A stretch of 64,000 nucleotides of DNA from Novosphingobium sp. SG751A (GTDB taxonomy: Bacteria; Pseudomonadota; Alphaproteobacteria; Sphingomonadales; Sphingomonadaceae). Shown in pieces: positions 41,552 to 49,838 of this stretch; position 1 is the stretch's first letter, and each line of letters starts with the position of its first letter. The notes beneath the pieces are model-generated. The model saw nothing but the letters and a program-made list of their open reading frames with translations. It had not been told where the DNA came from and did not search any database. The DNA is taken from NCBI RefSeq assembly GCF_013149295.1, contig NZ_JABGCB010000009.1, positions 185,200-249,199 of the forward strand, in the 5' to 3' direction. Position numbers and translations under genes: made by a program.

Positions 41552-42313
41552 TCATTCCTTTTCCCCTTTAGATTCTAGGGCGGGGTACTCCCTAGTGGCT
41601 GAACTCGCAGTCTGGGCCTCGAAGTGGGCGCCGAGGCGGTCGAGTTCCCGCGCCAGTTTGGGATCATCGGGCAGGAGCATGCTGCCCAGGCGTGAGGTGG
41701 GGGCGGCCAGAGCCTCGGCGCGGGCTTGCGCCTCTTGTTCTTTGGCCTCGCGGATTTCCTGCGCGCGCTTGCGGCCGCCCACGAGTTGCTGGAAGCGCTT
41801 GCGCACCTTTTCCTTCAGGGCCACCGCAAAGGCATAGGCGTTGCTGATCTGTTGACGCTGCGGGCCTTCGGTCGGGGCGAGACCGGTTTTCCGTGTGCGG
41901 CGCACCTTTTGCAGGAAGCCGTGGTCCTGCAAGGCGTCGATCGCGCGCACGACCGTGGCGCGGGCGAGCTTGGCCTTGGTGCAGATCGTGTTGAGCGCGG
42001 GTTCGCAGCGGCCCGAGGCAAAATCAACCAGTGAAAGCAAAACCTCCAGCACCCAAAGGCCATTGCTGCCCAGTGGGCCTTCGCGTTCGCCCTTGCGTTT
42101 GTGCAGCGTGTTATATTCGCGCGCGACCTGGATCAGCTTGTCGCGCCAGCGCAGGGCATCGGCGGTGCGCCCGCCGCAGATCGGCCGAAAGATCCGTGCG
42201 CGCCGGTCGTTTTCATCATAGCTTTCACGGCGGACGCGGTCGGCGACCCGTCCACCCTTTTTCAGCGCCTCGACCTGCCAGCCTACCAGGTCGCCGATGG
42301 GATAGGCGCTCAT
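41552..42313 (-). CDS. Plasmid-type replication initiator-like protein
   Basis: A 253-residue protein. It starts YPIGDLVGWQVEALKKGGRV and contains RIFRPICGGRTADALRWRDKLIQVAREY, both typical of a helix-turn-helix RepA-like protein I recall from sphingomonad plasmids and prophages. A winged-helix lies at about 95-135 (TICTKAKLARATVVRAIDALQDHGFLQKVRR) and the C-terminus is helical and charged. It may start prophage replication in place of P2 gpA, which was not found. Last gene before attR, reading inward. Confidence 0.65.
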   Translation of the reverse strand: MSAYPIGDLVGWQVEALKKGGRVADRVRRESYDENDRRARIFRPICGGRTADALRWRDKLIQVAREYNTLHKRKGEREGPLGSNGLWVLEVLLSLVDFASGRCEPALNTICTKAKLARATVVRAIDALQDHGFLQKVRRTRKTGLAPTEGPQRQQISNAYAFAVALKEKVRKRFQQLVGGRKRAQEIREAKEQEAQARAEALAAPTSRLGSMLLPDDPKLARELDRLGAHFEAQTASSATREYPALESKGEKE

Positions 42314-42434
42314 GCGAGGGGTCCAACTCGGCCGGAAAACGGTTCGCCATTTTTCGCGGAAACCCGCAGAAACGCGTCGGGGCGGTTTTGGCCCTTATCC
42401 GTTCCAAATATATGATTTAAAATGCTAAATGAGG

Positions 42435-42451
42435 TCCCGTCGGGTGCACCA
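42435..42451 (+). repeat. attR core (17-bp direct repeat)
   Basis: Exact copy of the last 17 bases of tRNA-Arg (626-642). The sequence before it does not continue the tRNA, so it is a partial copy left by integration. Host DNA resumes after it. Confidence 0.92.
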
Positions 42452-42574
42452 CTTTCCCCTCCTTCCCTGACCGGCAAAGATGATCTGCAACGCGCCCAAG
42501 ACTATGTTGTTTGCCCTTATGCGGATTACTCAAGTAAATGAGTTGACATAATCCAGGCACAATCAGGGGGCCGC

Positions 42575-43585
42575 ATGAATTTCCAGCAATTGCGCTATGT
42601 GCGGGCCGCCTTGCACAATGATCTCAATCTGACCGAGGTGGCCAATCAGCTCTTCACCTCGCAATCGGGGGTCAGCAAACAGATCCGCGATCTGGAGGCG
42701 GAACTGGGCATCGACATTTTTGTGCGCCGGGGCAAAAGGCTTGTGGGTCTGACCAAGGCGGGAGGGCATGTGGCCGAGGTGGTCGATCGCCTGCTTCACG
42801 AGGCGGATAATCTCAAGCGCCTGTCGGCCCAGTTCGTGGCGCAGGACAAGGGGCGGTTGACGATTGCGGCGACGCATAATCAGGCCTCCTATGTGCTGCC
42901 CCCGGTACTTTTGCGCTTTGCCCGCGAATTTCCCGATGTCGAGGTCGAGATCCGCCAGGGCACACCGCGCTATGTTTCGGACATGCTGCTGCGCGGCGAG
43001 GCCGATCTGGGGCTGGCGACGCAGGCGTTGGACGAGGTGTCGGACCTGTCCACCTTCACCTGTTTCGATTGGGACCATGTGGTGGTGGTGCCCGAAGGCC
43101 ATCCGCTCTCGCGCCTGTCCGCGCCGACGATGGCCGACATCGCGGCTTTTCCACTGATCACCTACAGCCGCGATTTCGCGGGCGGTTCGGCGGTGGTCGA
43201 CGCGTTCGAGGCGGCGGGTCTGAAGCCCGATCTGCGGCTGACGGCAATGGATGCTGATGTGATCAAGACCTATGTGCGGTTGGGCATGGGGGTGGGCATT
43301 GTCGCGCAGATGGCGATGATCAACGGGCAAAGCGATGGCCTCAAGGTCCTGCCCCAGTCGCATCGCCTGTTTCCCCGTTCCAGCACCAAGGTCGCGTTGC
43401 TCAAAGGCTCGCTGCTGCGCAACTATGCCTATAGTCTGGTGCGGATGCTGGCGCCGCATGTGCCGCAAAAGGTGCTGACCGGCGCGCGTCCGATGCCGCC
43501 GCTGGCGGGCAATCTGGCCTGCTTTGCCGAGCGGGGCGATCTGCATTTCGATTGGGGCGCAAGGCCGCAGCCTGTCGCGGCATAA
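42575..43585 (+). CDS. cysB: CysB-type LysR regulator of cysteine synthesis
   Basis: A 336-residue LysR regulator of the CysB type. The helix-turn-helix is MNFQQLRYVRAALHNDLNLTEVANQLFTSQSGVSKQIRDLE (about 1-41). TIAATHNQASYVLPPVLLRF, with the THNQ-like (THTQ) motif of CysB inducer binding, lies at about 91-110. It normally activates sulfate-assimilation genes with O-/N-acetylserine as inducer. The next gene is serine acetyltransferase, which makes that inducer. First host gene after the prophage. Confidence 0.88.
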   Translation: MNFQQLRYVRAALHNDLNLTEVANQLFTSQSGVSKQIRDLEAELGIDIFVRRGKRLVGLTKAGGHVAEVVDRLLHEADNLKRLSAQFVAQDKGRLTIAATHNQASYVLPPVLLRFAREFPDVEVEIRQGTPRYVSDMLLRGEADLGLATQALDEVSDLSTFTCFDWDHVVVVPEGHPLSRLSAPTMADIAAFPLITYSRDFAGGSAVVDAFEAAGLKPDLRLTAMDADVIKTYVRLGMGVGIVAQMAMINGQSDGLKVLPQSHRLFPRSSTKVALLKGSLLRNYAYSLVRMLAPHVPQKVLTGARPMPPLAGNLACFAERGDLHFDWGARPQPVAA

Positions 43586-43628
43586 GGCAGGGGCACCGGC
43601 CCGCGTCGGGGCCGGTGCCGTCTGTGGT

Positions 43629-44615
43629 TCAGGGCCAGTTGGCCAGCGGATCGGTTTCAATCGAAATGCTCGGCGTGCCCTGCCGCACCACGCTGCGGGG
43701 CGCGACCGAGCGGGTCAGCCAGACATTGCCGCCAATCGCGCTGCCCGCGCCGATGGTGATGCGGCCAAGGATCGTGGCGCCCGCATAGATCACCACATCA
43801 TCCTCGATCACCGGATGGCGCGGCGTGTTGATCAAATGCCCATTGTCATCCGAGGCAAAGCTGCGCGCGCCCAGCGTGACGGCCTGATAAAGGCGCACCC
43901 GTTTGCCGATGATCGCGGTCTGGCCGATGACCACGCCGGTGCCGTGGTCGATGAAGAAGCTCTCGTCGATGGTCGCGCCGGGGTGAATGTCGATGCCGGT
44001 GCGCGAATGGGCGATTTCGGTGATGATCCGCGCGACCAGCGGCGCGCCCTGGCGATAGAGCACATGGGCGATGCGATAATGCAGCATCGCGGTCAGCGAG
44101 GGATAGCAGAGCAGCACTTCGTCCACCGTGCGCGCGGCCGGATCGCCGGCAAAGGCAGCCTCCAGATCGGTGTCGAGCAGACGGCGCACTTCGGGCAGGC
44201 TATCGGCCAGCGTGGCGACAATGGCATTGGCCTGCGCATGGATTTCGGCCTCGTTCTGGGCGCGCCCCGCGTGCAGTTCCATGCGGATCTGCGCCGCCAG
44301 ATCGGGCAGCGCGCGGCGCAGCGAGGCAATGACAAAGGTGTCCTCGGTGTCCAGCGTCAGCCCGCGCGGACCAAGGCGCATCGGAAACAGCGCCGAGGCC
44401 AGATTGTCCAGAATCTGACCCAGCGCCAGACGCGAGGGAAAGCCATGCGCGCCATAGGCCGAATCATGGTCCTGCGATGCGCGCCACTGATGCCGCCGCC
44501 CGCGCAAAGCGTCCGCCAGCGCGGGCAGATCCACCAGCGGCGGTTCAGAGCCCGAGGCGTTGCCAGAATTCTGATGCGCTGATCCGTTGGCGTGCGGCGA
44601 GGAAAAGTGGGTCAT
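43629..44615 (-). CDS. cysE: Serine O-acetyltransferase (EpsC/CysE)
   Basis: A 328-residue EpsC-type serine acetyltransferase. The helical N-terminal part (about 30-190) is followed by the left-handed beta-helix with HIPPGATI-like steps: TGIDIHPGATIDESFFIDHGTGVVIGQTAIIGKRVRLYQAVTLG (about 210-253), then RHPVIEDDVVIYAGATILGRITIGAGSAIGGNVWLT. It makes O-acetylserine for cysteine. The start at 44615 (MTHFSSPHANGS) was chosen; a longer frame upstream is not family-like. Convergent with cysB. Confidence 0.88.
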   Translation of the reverse strand: MTHFSSPHANGSAHQNSGNASGSEPPLVDLPALADALRGRRHQWRASQDHDSAYGAHGFPSRLALGQILDNLASALFPMRLGPRGLTLDTEDTFVIASLRRALPDLAAQIRMELHAGRAQNEAEIHAQANAIVATLADSLPEVRRLLDTDLEAAFAGDPAARTVDEVLLCYPSLTAMLHYRIAHVLYRQGAPLVARIITEIAHSRTGIDIHPGATIDESFFIDHGTGVVIGQTAIIGKRVRLYQAVTLGARSFASDDNGHLINTPRHPVIEDDVVIYAGATILGRITIGAGSAIGGNVWLTRSVAPRSVVRQGTPSISIETDPLANWP

Positions 44616-44984
44616 GAGATGATCCGGTAGGCCGCCACGAGGGATGCGGCAAGGGCGTACCTGCCGAATGGCGGAGAAGGGCGGGGCGGGGGCGGGATAC
44701 GGCAATCGGCATTTCACATCGTCCTATCTGTGCAACAAAGCACGAGACAAGGAGCGGAAAGCGCGCCGTCAGCCTCGTGCCGCTTTAGCCTTTGGTGACG
44801 CGGAGCAAGCTGACACGGGAGATCAAAAGCCGCGATCCGGCGGGGGAGGGAGGGAAGAACCCCGCCGGACGTCTAAAGCTCTACTGAATGAGTTGAGATT
44901 TATCGAGCAACACTTGGTTGGCGCAGGATAAGAAAAACTTGGGGGCAAAAAAGAGGGCGCCCGGTTGGACGCCCCTTTTGTGTT
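44616..44984. other. Intergenic region, no gene seen
   Basis: A 369-bp gap between the serine acetyltransferase and the GH3 gene. Only weak frames are present. It contains the GH3 terminator at 44950-44979 and should hold the promoter of the acetyltransferase near 44620-44750, but no clear -35/-10 pair was recognised. Confidence 0.5.
44950..44979 (-). terminator. Rho-independent terminator after GH3 gene
   Basis: GC stem GGGCG/CGCCC with extending A-T pairs; on the minus strand it is followed by a run of T (complement of 44947-44952). Located 6-35 bp beyond the GH3 stop. Confidence 0.75.
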
Positions 44985-47066
44985 TCAAACCTCGACGGTG
45001 GTTTCGAGGCAATGGGCGCTGCTGCCCCCGGCGTAAACCCGATAGGTTCCGCGTTCGAGCCGCCAGTCTTGACCGGCACGCCAGCGCATCGTGTCGAGTG
45101 CCACGGTAAAGCGTGCAATCGCCGTTTCCCCCGGCATCAGCGACAGGCGGGCAAAGCCGCGCAATTGCTTGACCGCGCGCTCGGCCTCGACGCCCGGCGC
45201 GCCGATATAGCATTGCACCACTTCGTCGGCGGCCACATCGCCGGTGTTGCGCACAGCCACCGACACCTCGATCGCATCGCCCGCCACGCGCGCGTTCAAC
45301 GCGCCATAGGCAAAGGTGGCATAGGACAGACCATGGCCGAAGGCATAGCGCGGGGCGATCTGCTCGCGCTCCAGCTTGGTATAGCCATGCCACAGGTCAT
45401 AGGTGATCTCGTCCGCATCGCGGTCGAAGAAGGGGTAATGCGCCGCATCGCGCGCCACCGTAAAAGGCAGCTTGCCCGAGGGGCAGGTATCGCCAAACAG
45501 CAGTTCAGCCAGCGCTGTGCCGCTCTCCATGCCTGCGTAAAAGCTCATCAGGATGGCGTTCACATCGCCGCGCCATTCCTCGACCAGCACCGCCGAACCG
45601 GCGACGATGGCCACCACCACCGGCTTGCCGCTGGCCGCCGCCGCTTTGATCAACGCCACTTGCGCCTCGGGCAGGGTCAGGCCCACGCGGTCGCCGCCGA
45701 TGGGGGTGGGCGAAAGGCTGGGGCCGCGCGGCGTTTTGTCGGCGCCAAGGGCGATGTCGCCAAGGATATATTCGCCCTCTTCCTTGGCGGTATAGCCCGC
45801 TACGACCAGCACCGCATCGGCGGCCTGCGCTGCGGCGCGCGCGGCGTCCAGATCGCTTTCATCGGCGTGCAGCACCGCGTCTTCGCCCAGCATCGCGCGC
45901 AGGCCTGCCAGCGGGGTGATGACATAAGGCGGACGCACGCGGCTCGACCCATTGTCGCCGGTGTTTTCCAGCGCGGCCAGCGCGCCCAGCACCGCCAGCT
46001 TTCGGGTCTTTTCGCGGCGCAGCGGCAGCATCCCGTCATTTTCCAGCAGCACCGCACATTTGCGCGCCGCCTCCAGCGCCAGCGCGCGATGGGCGTCACA
46101 TGCAATCAACTCCTTGCCATAGGCAGGCAGCGGATCTGCGCGCCGGGCAAAAGCCAATTGCGTGGTCAGGATGCGGCGACACGCGCGGTCCACCACATAG
46201 GGTTCGACCAGACCTTCCTCGACCGCCGTGACCAGCTTTTCGCCAAACACCAAAGGTTCGGGATTTTCGATGTCCAGCCCCGCCGAGGCACCATAGACCT
46301 TATAAACCCCGCGCACCCAGTCGGAATGGACAAAGCCTTCAAACTTCCACTCGTCGCGCAGAATCTCGGTCAGCAGCACGCGGTCCTGACCGCAATATTC
46401 GCCATTCACCTTGTTATAAGAGGTCATCACCGTAGCGATGCCCGCATCGAGGCAGTGCTTGAAATGCGGCAGATAGACTTCGTGCAGCGCGCGCTCATCG
46501 GCCAGCACATTGACCTTGAAGCGCGCGTTTTCCATCGAGTTCAGCGCGAAATGCTTGACCGTGGCGATGATATTGTGGGTCTGGATGCCCGTGCCCATCG
46601 CCGCGCCCATCACGCCCAGATGCCAGGGGTCTTCGCCATAGGTTTCCTGAGCGCGGCCCCACGCCGGGTGACGCAGCAGGTTGATGCAGACGGCGCCGGA
46701 GAAATTGCAGTCCTGCGCGCGGCCCTCGACCCCCATCGCCTCGCCGATTCGCAGTTCGAGATCGGCATCGAACGTGGCCCCGCGCGCCATCGTGCAGGGA
46801 AAGCAGGTGGAGCTGCCCCGCGTCACGCCGCGCGGGCCATCGGTGAACCACAAAGGCGAAAGGCCCAGCCGCGCATTGCCGCCCCCGGCGCGATAGGGGC
46901 GGGCGCCCCATACGCGATTGTCTTCCTGCAAAGCGGTGAAAAACCCTTGCCCCGACATCATTTCGACCTTCTCGGCCAGCGTCATTTGCGCGAGCAGCGC
47001 TTCGACCTCGGCCGCGACAGTCTGCTGGGTTTCAGTAGATTGCGGGGTCAGGGTAGGGGCGGTCAT
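44985..47066 (-). CDS. GH3 beta-glycosidase (beta-glucosidase or beta-xylosidase)
   Basis: A 693-residue glycoside hydrolase family 3 enzyme. The N-terminal barrel has LWFTDGPRGV (72-81), GEDPWHLGVMG, KHFALNSMENAR and the nucleophile Asp249 in FVHSDWV. The C-terminal GH3 domain and a fibronectin-III-like end (QCYIGAPGVEAERAVKQLRGFARLSLMPGET) are complete. No signal peptide is seen, so it is probably cytoplasmic or periplasmic by an unusual route. Sugar specificity cannot be read from sequence. Divergent from the TonB receptor, with a TAGCGCTA operator between. A further N-terminal extension in the same frame to 47972 overlaps the receptor antisense and was rejected. Confidence 0.9.
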   Translation of the reverse strand: MTAPTLTPQSTETQQTVAAEVEALLAQMTLAEKVEMMSGQGFFTALQEDNRVWGARPYRAGGGNARLGLSPLWFTDGPRGVTRGSSTCFPCTMARGATFDADLELRIGEAMGVEGRAQDCNFSGAVCINLLRHPAWGRAQETYGEDPWHLGVMGAAMGTGIQTHNIIATVKHFALNSMENARFKVNVLADERALHEVYLPHFKHCLDAGIATVMTSYNKVNGEYCGQDRVLLTEILRDEWKFEGFVHSDWVRGVYKVYGASAGLDIENPEPLVFGEKLVTAVEEGLVEPYVVDRACRRILTTQLAFARRADPLPAYGKELIACDAHRALALEAARKCAVLLENDGMLPLRREKTRKLAVLGALAALENTGDNGSSRVRPPYVITPLAGLRAMLGEDAVLHADESDLDAARAAAQAADAVLVVAGYTAKEEGEYILGDIALGADKTPRGPSLSPTPIGGDRVGLTLPEAQVALIKAAAASGKPVVVAIVAGSAVLVEEWRGDVNAILMSFYAGMESGTALAELLFGDTCPSGKLPFTVARDAAHYPFFDRDADEITYDLWHGYTKLEREQIAPRYAFGHGLSYATFAYGALNARVAGDAIEVSVAVRNTGDVAADEVVQCYIGAPGVEAERAVKQLRGFARLSLMPGETAIARFTVALDTMRWRAGQDWRLERGTYRVYAGGSSAHCLETTVEV

Positions 47067-47441
47067 TCGCAGAGGTCCTCTCGGGTCATATTGGGGCGGG
47101 ATTTGGCATTGCTGTATGAATACCGCTAAACCTGCGCTAGCCCATGCCGTCAAATTTGTCGAGAGGCGAGGATATTTCGCGCAATGTGAGGGATTTCCGA
47201 GGTTCTTGGGTCGCAGATCCGCGGCAAACCGTTTTCCGATACCGCATGACCCTCTTGACAGCGGCGCGTTTCGGCACGAATAGGGCTTCATAAGGTGTAG
47301 CGCTAATCCACGTATTGCCGCGTAGCATCTGAGAACAAGCCTGAACAAGGCATTGGGAGATGGGGATTTTGAGGCTGGCACCAGCCTCCTTCGCCGGCCC
47401 GATGCGCCACCGGCCAACGCGCCCCCGGGAGGTATCCGAGA
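47067..47441. promoter_or_regulatory. Divergent GH3 / TonB-receptor promoter region
   Basis: A 375-bp regulatory gap with no gene. TTGACA at 47255-47260 is a candidate -35 box for the receptor, with only a weak -10 (AATAGG around 47279). The operator-like palindrome TAGCGCTA lies just downstream at 47298-47305, where a bound LacI-type repressor would block transcription. The GH3 promoter is not clear. Confidence 0.5.
47298..47305. promoter_or_regulatory. LacI-type operator TAGCGCTA upstream of the TonB receptor
   Basis: Sequence context GGTGTAGCGCTAATCC. The same 8-bp palindrome occurs at 53852 and 59502 in the other promoter regions of this cluster. Probable binding site of the LacI regulator encoded at 52696 (inference). 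Confidence 0.6.
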
Positions 47442-49838
47442 ATGAACAAGTCTATCCACCTGCTCACCCTGTCCAGCCTCGCGGCGCTGGCCATTGCCAC
47501 GCCCGCGCTGGCCCAGCAGGCTGCACCCGCTGCCCCGGCCGCCGAACCCGCCGAAGTGCCTGGCGACATCGTCGTGACCGCGCAGAAGCGCTCCGAGCGC
47601 CTCGTGGCCGTGCCGCTGGCCGTGACGGCCGTGTCGGGCGCCAGCCTTGCCAATCAGCAGATCAACGACACCGCCAGCCTGACCCGCGCCGTCCCCGCGC
47701 TGTCGTATCAGGCGGGCAATGGTCCGGGCAATTCCAGTTTCCGCATCCGCGGCGTGGGTACGCAACTGTTCAGCTATGGCGTGGAATCGGCGGTGGCCGT
47801 GGTGGTCGATGGTGTGGTCGCCCCGCGTCAGGTGCAGGGTTTTGCCGACCTTGCCGATCTTCAGCGCGTCGAAGTGCTGCGCGGGCCGCAGGGCACGCTG
47901 TTCGGCAAGAACGCGACCGCCGGCGTCATCAACATCGTGACCGAAGCGCCCACCAACCATCTGACCGGCCATTTTGACGCCACCGTCGCCGAAAAGGGCG
48001 AATATCGCGTCAAGGGTTCGGTGTCGGGCCCGCTGTCCGAAAACGTCAAGGGCCGCATCAGCGCCTATTACAATGACGTGGGCGGCTTCATCTATAACGC
48101 CAACACCGGCCGCAACACCAATGGTTCCAAGAGTTGGGGCCTGCGCGGCAAGCTGGAATGGGATGCCACCAGCAATCTCAAGATCAAGCTGCTGGCCGAT
48201 ATGAACAGCACGGACGCTGATTGCTGTTCGCGCGTGCCGGTCAAGATCACCACGCCTGCGATGCAGACGCTGCTGGGCAATATCTCGGCCAGCCCCACGA
48301 ACCGCACCGTGTCGAACGATGGCAACGGCTATTATCGCACCACCACCAACATCGTCTCGCTTCAGGGCGACCTCGATCTGGGCAAGGCCACCGTCACCTC
48401 AATCACCGCGTTCCAGCGCTTCACCGATGTGGACCAGTTCGAGCCCGACCAGATCGCCTCGAACCCCAATCGCTATGTCGGCGCCTTTGCCTATTCGCAG
48501 TGGAACGACAATTTCAACCACGTGGCCTATAACAACTGGTCGCAGGAATTGCGCATCGGTTCGAACGGCAACAGCGACCTGACCTATGTCGCGGGCGTGT
48601 TCTATAACCATATCAACCTCAATCGCTATCAGTCGCGCCGCCGTCTGACCTGCTCGTCGGGCGCCTCGATCGGCGCTGCCTGCTCGGGCACGGTGGCCAG
48701 CCAGTCGGCCGCGATGAACGGCACCTATGCGGGCGACAATATCGCCGGTTTCGGTCAGATCGACTGGCGCGCCATTGGCGGCCTGCATGTGATTGTGGGC
48801 CTGCGCGAACAGTATGAGGCTCAGAAGGTGACCGGCGCCAACTATGGCCCGATCAACAGCAGCGATGTGATCTTCCCCGGCACCGTCGTGTCGAGCGGCA
48901 CCACCCGCCGCAGCGGCTCGGCGCTGACCGGCAAGGCAGGTCTGCGTTACGAATTCAACCGCAATCTTCAGGCCTATGCCAGCTATACGCGCGGCTATAA
49001 GGCCTTTGCGCTGGATATCGACATCGGCACTAACTTTGCCACCCAGACGGGTCTGGCCCCCGAGCGTGTCAATGCCTACGAACTGGGCCTGAAGTGGTCG
49101 GCGCCGGGGGGGCTGCTCGACATCAACACCGCGATCTTCCGGTCGGACTTCACCAACCTTCAGGTGCAGGCGCTGGTGACGGACGTGGCCACCGGCACGT
49201 TCAACACCGTGCTGGCCAATGCGGGCAAGTCGCGTTCGCAGGGCTTTGAAGTGGAAGCCACGCTGCGCCCGGTCAAGGGCCTGAGCATCGGCGCGAACTT
49301 CTCCTACACCGACGCCACCATCGACGTGCCGGGCCAGAGCTGCCCGATCCAGTCGCAGACGGGCCTCTCGACCTATTCGTCGAACACGCCCTCCAACACC
49401 TGCTATTTCAAGCAGACCACGACCGGCGGCGTCACCAGTACGTCGAGCGCGATCATCGACGTTGTTGGCGGCAAGCTGCCCGCAACTCCGGCCTATCGCT
49501 TTGGCATCACGCCGCGCTATGAACGCGACTTCGGCAATCTGACGGGCTTCATCCAGATGGCTCTCAATTATCAAAGCTCGACGATTTTCGCGCTCAATCA
49601 GGACCCGCTGCTGGCCCAGGGCGCCTATGCGCTGGTCGACGGCAGCATCGGCGTGCATGGCCCCGACAACCGCTGGAGCGCGACCGTGTTCGTGCGCAAC
49701 ATGTTCAACCAGAACTATTACACCCAGCTCAACCACGGCACGCTGCTGGCTAACACGACCAATTCGGGCGATCTGTGGGCCAATTTCAACAAGGACTCGC
49801 GCCGCTACTTCGGCGCGACTGTAGGCTTCCGTTTCTGA
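47442..49838 (+). CDS. TonB-dependent receptor (no STN domain)
   Basis: A 798-residue outer-membrane receptor with a signal peptide (LTLSSLAALAIATPALAQQA). TonB box DIVVTAQKRSERL at about 45-57, plug with SFRIRGVGTQLFSYGVESAVAVVVDGVV and VEVLRGPQGTLFGKNATAGVINI, and a complete barrel ending in VGFRF. Unlike the prophage receptor it has no N-terminal signalling domain. The context (GH3, DUF1593, transporter) suggests uptake of a plant-derived glycoside. The next gene starts on its stop codon (TGATG). Confidence 0.92.
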   Translation: MNKSIHLLTLSSLAALAIATPALAQQAAPAAPAAEPAEVPGDIVVTAQKRSERLVAVPLAVTAVSGASLANQQINDTASLTRAVPALSYQAGNGPGNSSFRIRGVGTQLFSYGVESAVAVVVDGVVAPRQVQGFADLADLQRVEVLRGPQGTLFGKNATAGVINIVTEAPTNHLTGHFDATVAEKGEYRVKGSVSGPLSENVKGRISAYYNDVGGFIYNANTGRNTNGSKSWGLRGKLEWDATSNLKIKLLADMNSTDADCCSRVPVKITTPAMQTLLGNISASPTNRTVSNDGNGYYRTTTNIVSLQGDLDLGKATVTSITAFQRFTDVDQFEPDQIASNPNRYVGAFAYSQWNDNFNHVAYNNWSQELRIGSNGNSDLTYVAGVFYNHINLNRYQSRRRLTCSSGASIGAACSGTVASQSAAMNGTYAGDNIAGFGQIDWRAIGGLHVIVGLREQYEAQKVTGANYGPINSSDVIFPGTVVSSGTTRRSGSALTGKAGLRYEFNRNLQAYASYTRGYKAFALDIDIGTNFATQTGLAPERVNAYELGLKWSAPGGLLDINTAIFRSDFTNLQVQALVTDVATGTFNTVLANAGKSRSQGFEVEATLRPVKGLSIGANFSYTDATIDVPGQSCPIQSQTGLSTYSSNTPSNTCYFKQTTTGGVTSTSSAIIDVVGGKLPATPAYRFGITPRYERDFGNLTGFIQMALNYQSSTIFALNQDPLLAQGAYALVDGSIGVHGPDNRWSATVFVRNMFNQNYYTQLNHGTLLANTTNSGDLWANFNKDSRRYFGATVGFRF

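Larger units (their letters stand above)
626..42451. mobile_element. P2-like prophage, about 41.8 kb, integrated in tRNA-Arg
   Basis: Bounded by a 17-bp direct repeat (626-642 and 42435-42451), with a tyrosine integrase directly inside the left copy. It carries a nearly complete P2-type morphogenesis set: Q, P, O, N, M, L, X, R, S, V, W, J, I, H, FI, FII, E, E', T, U and D. Lysis genes, an Ogr-type activator and a repressor switch are also present. No stop or frameshift was seen in the structural genes, so it may be inducible. No P2 gpA replication gene was found; a plasmid-type Rep-like gene sits at the right end. Cargo lies at 4934-9360, 16042-21180, 29235-29876 and 38261-40946. Confidence 0.93.

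Noticed and set aside
42431..42451. Possible second tRNA at the right end of the prophage
   Set aside because: Only the last 17 bases of tRNA-Arg are present; no D or anticodon arm precedes them, so it is the attR copy.
45012..47129. Long open frame on the plus strand opposite the GH3 gene
   Set aside because: Antisense shadow of a clear GH3 enzyme with intact catalytic motifs.
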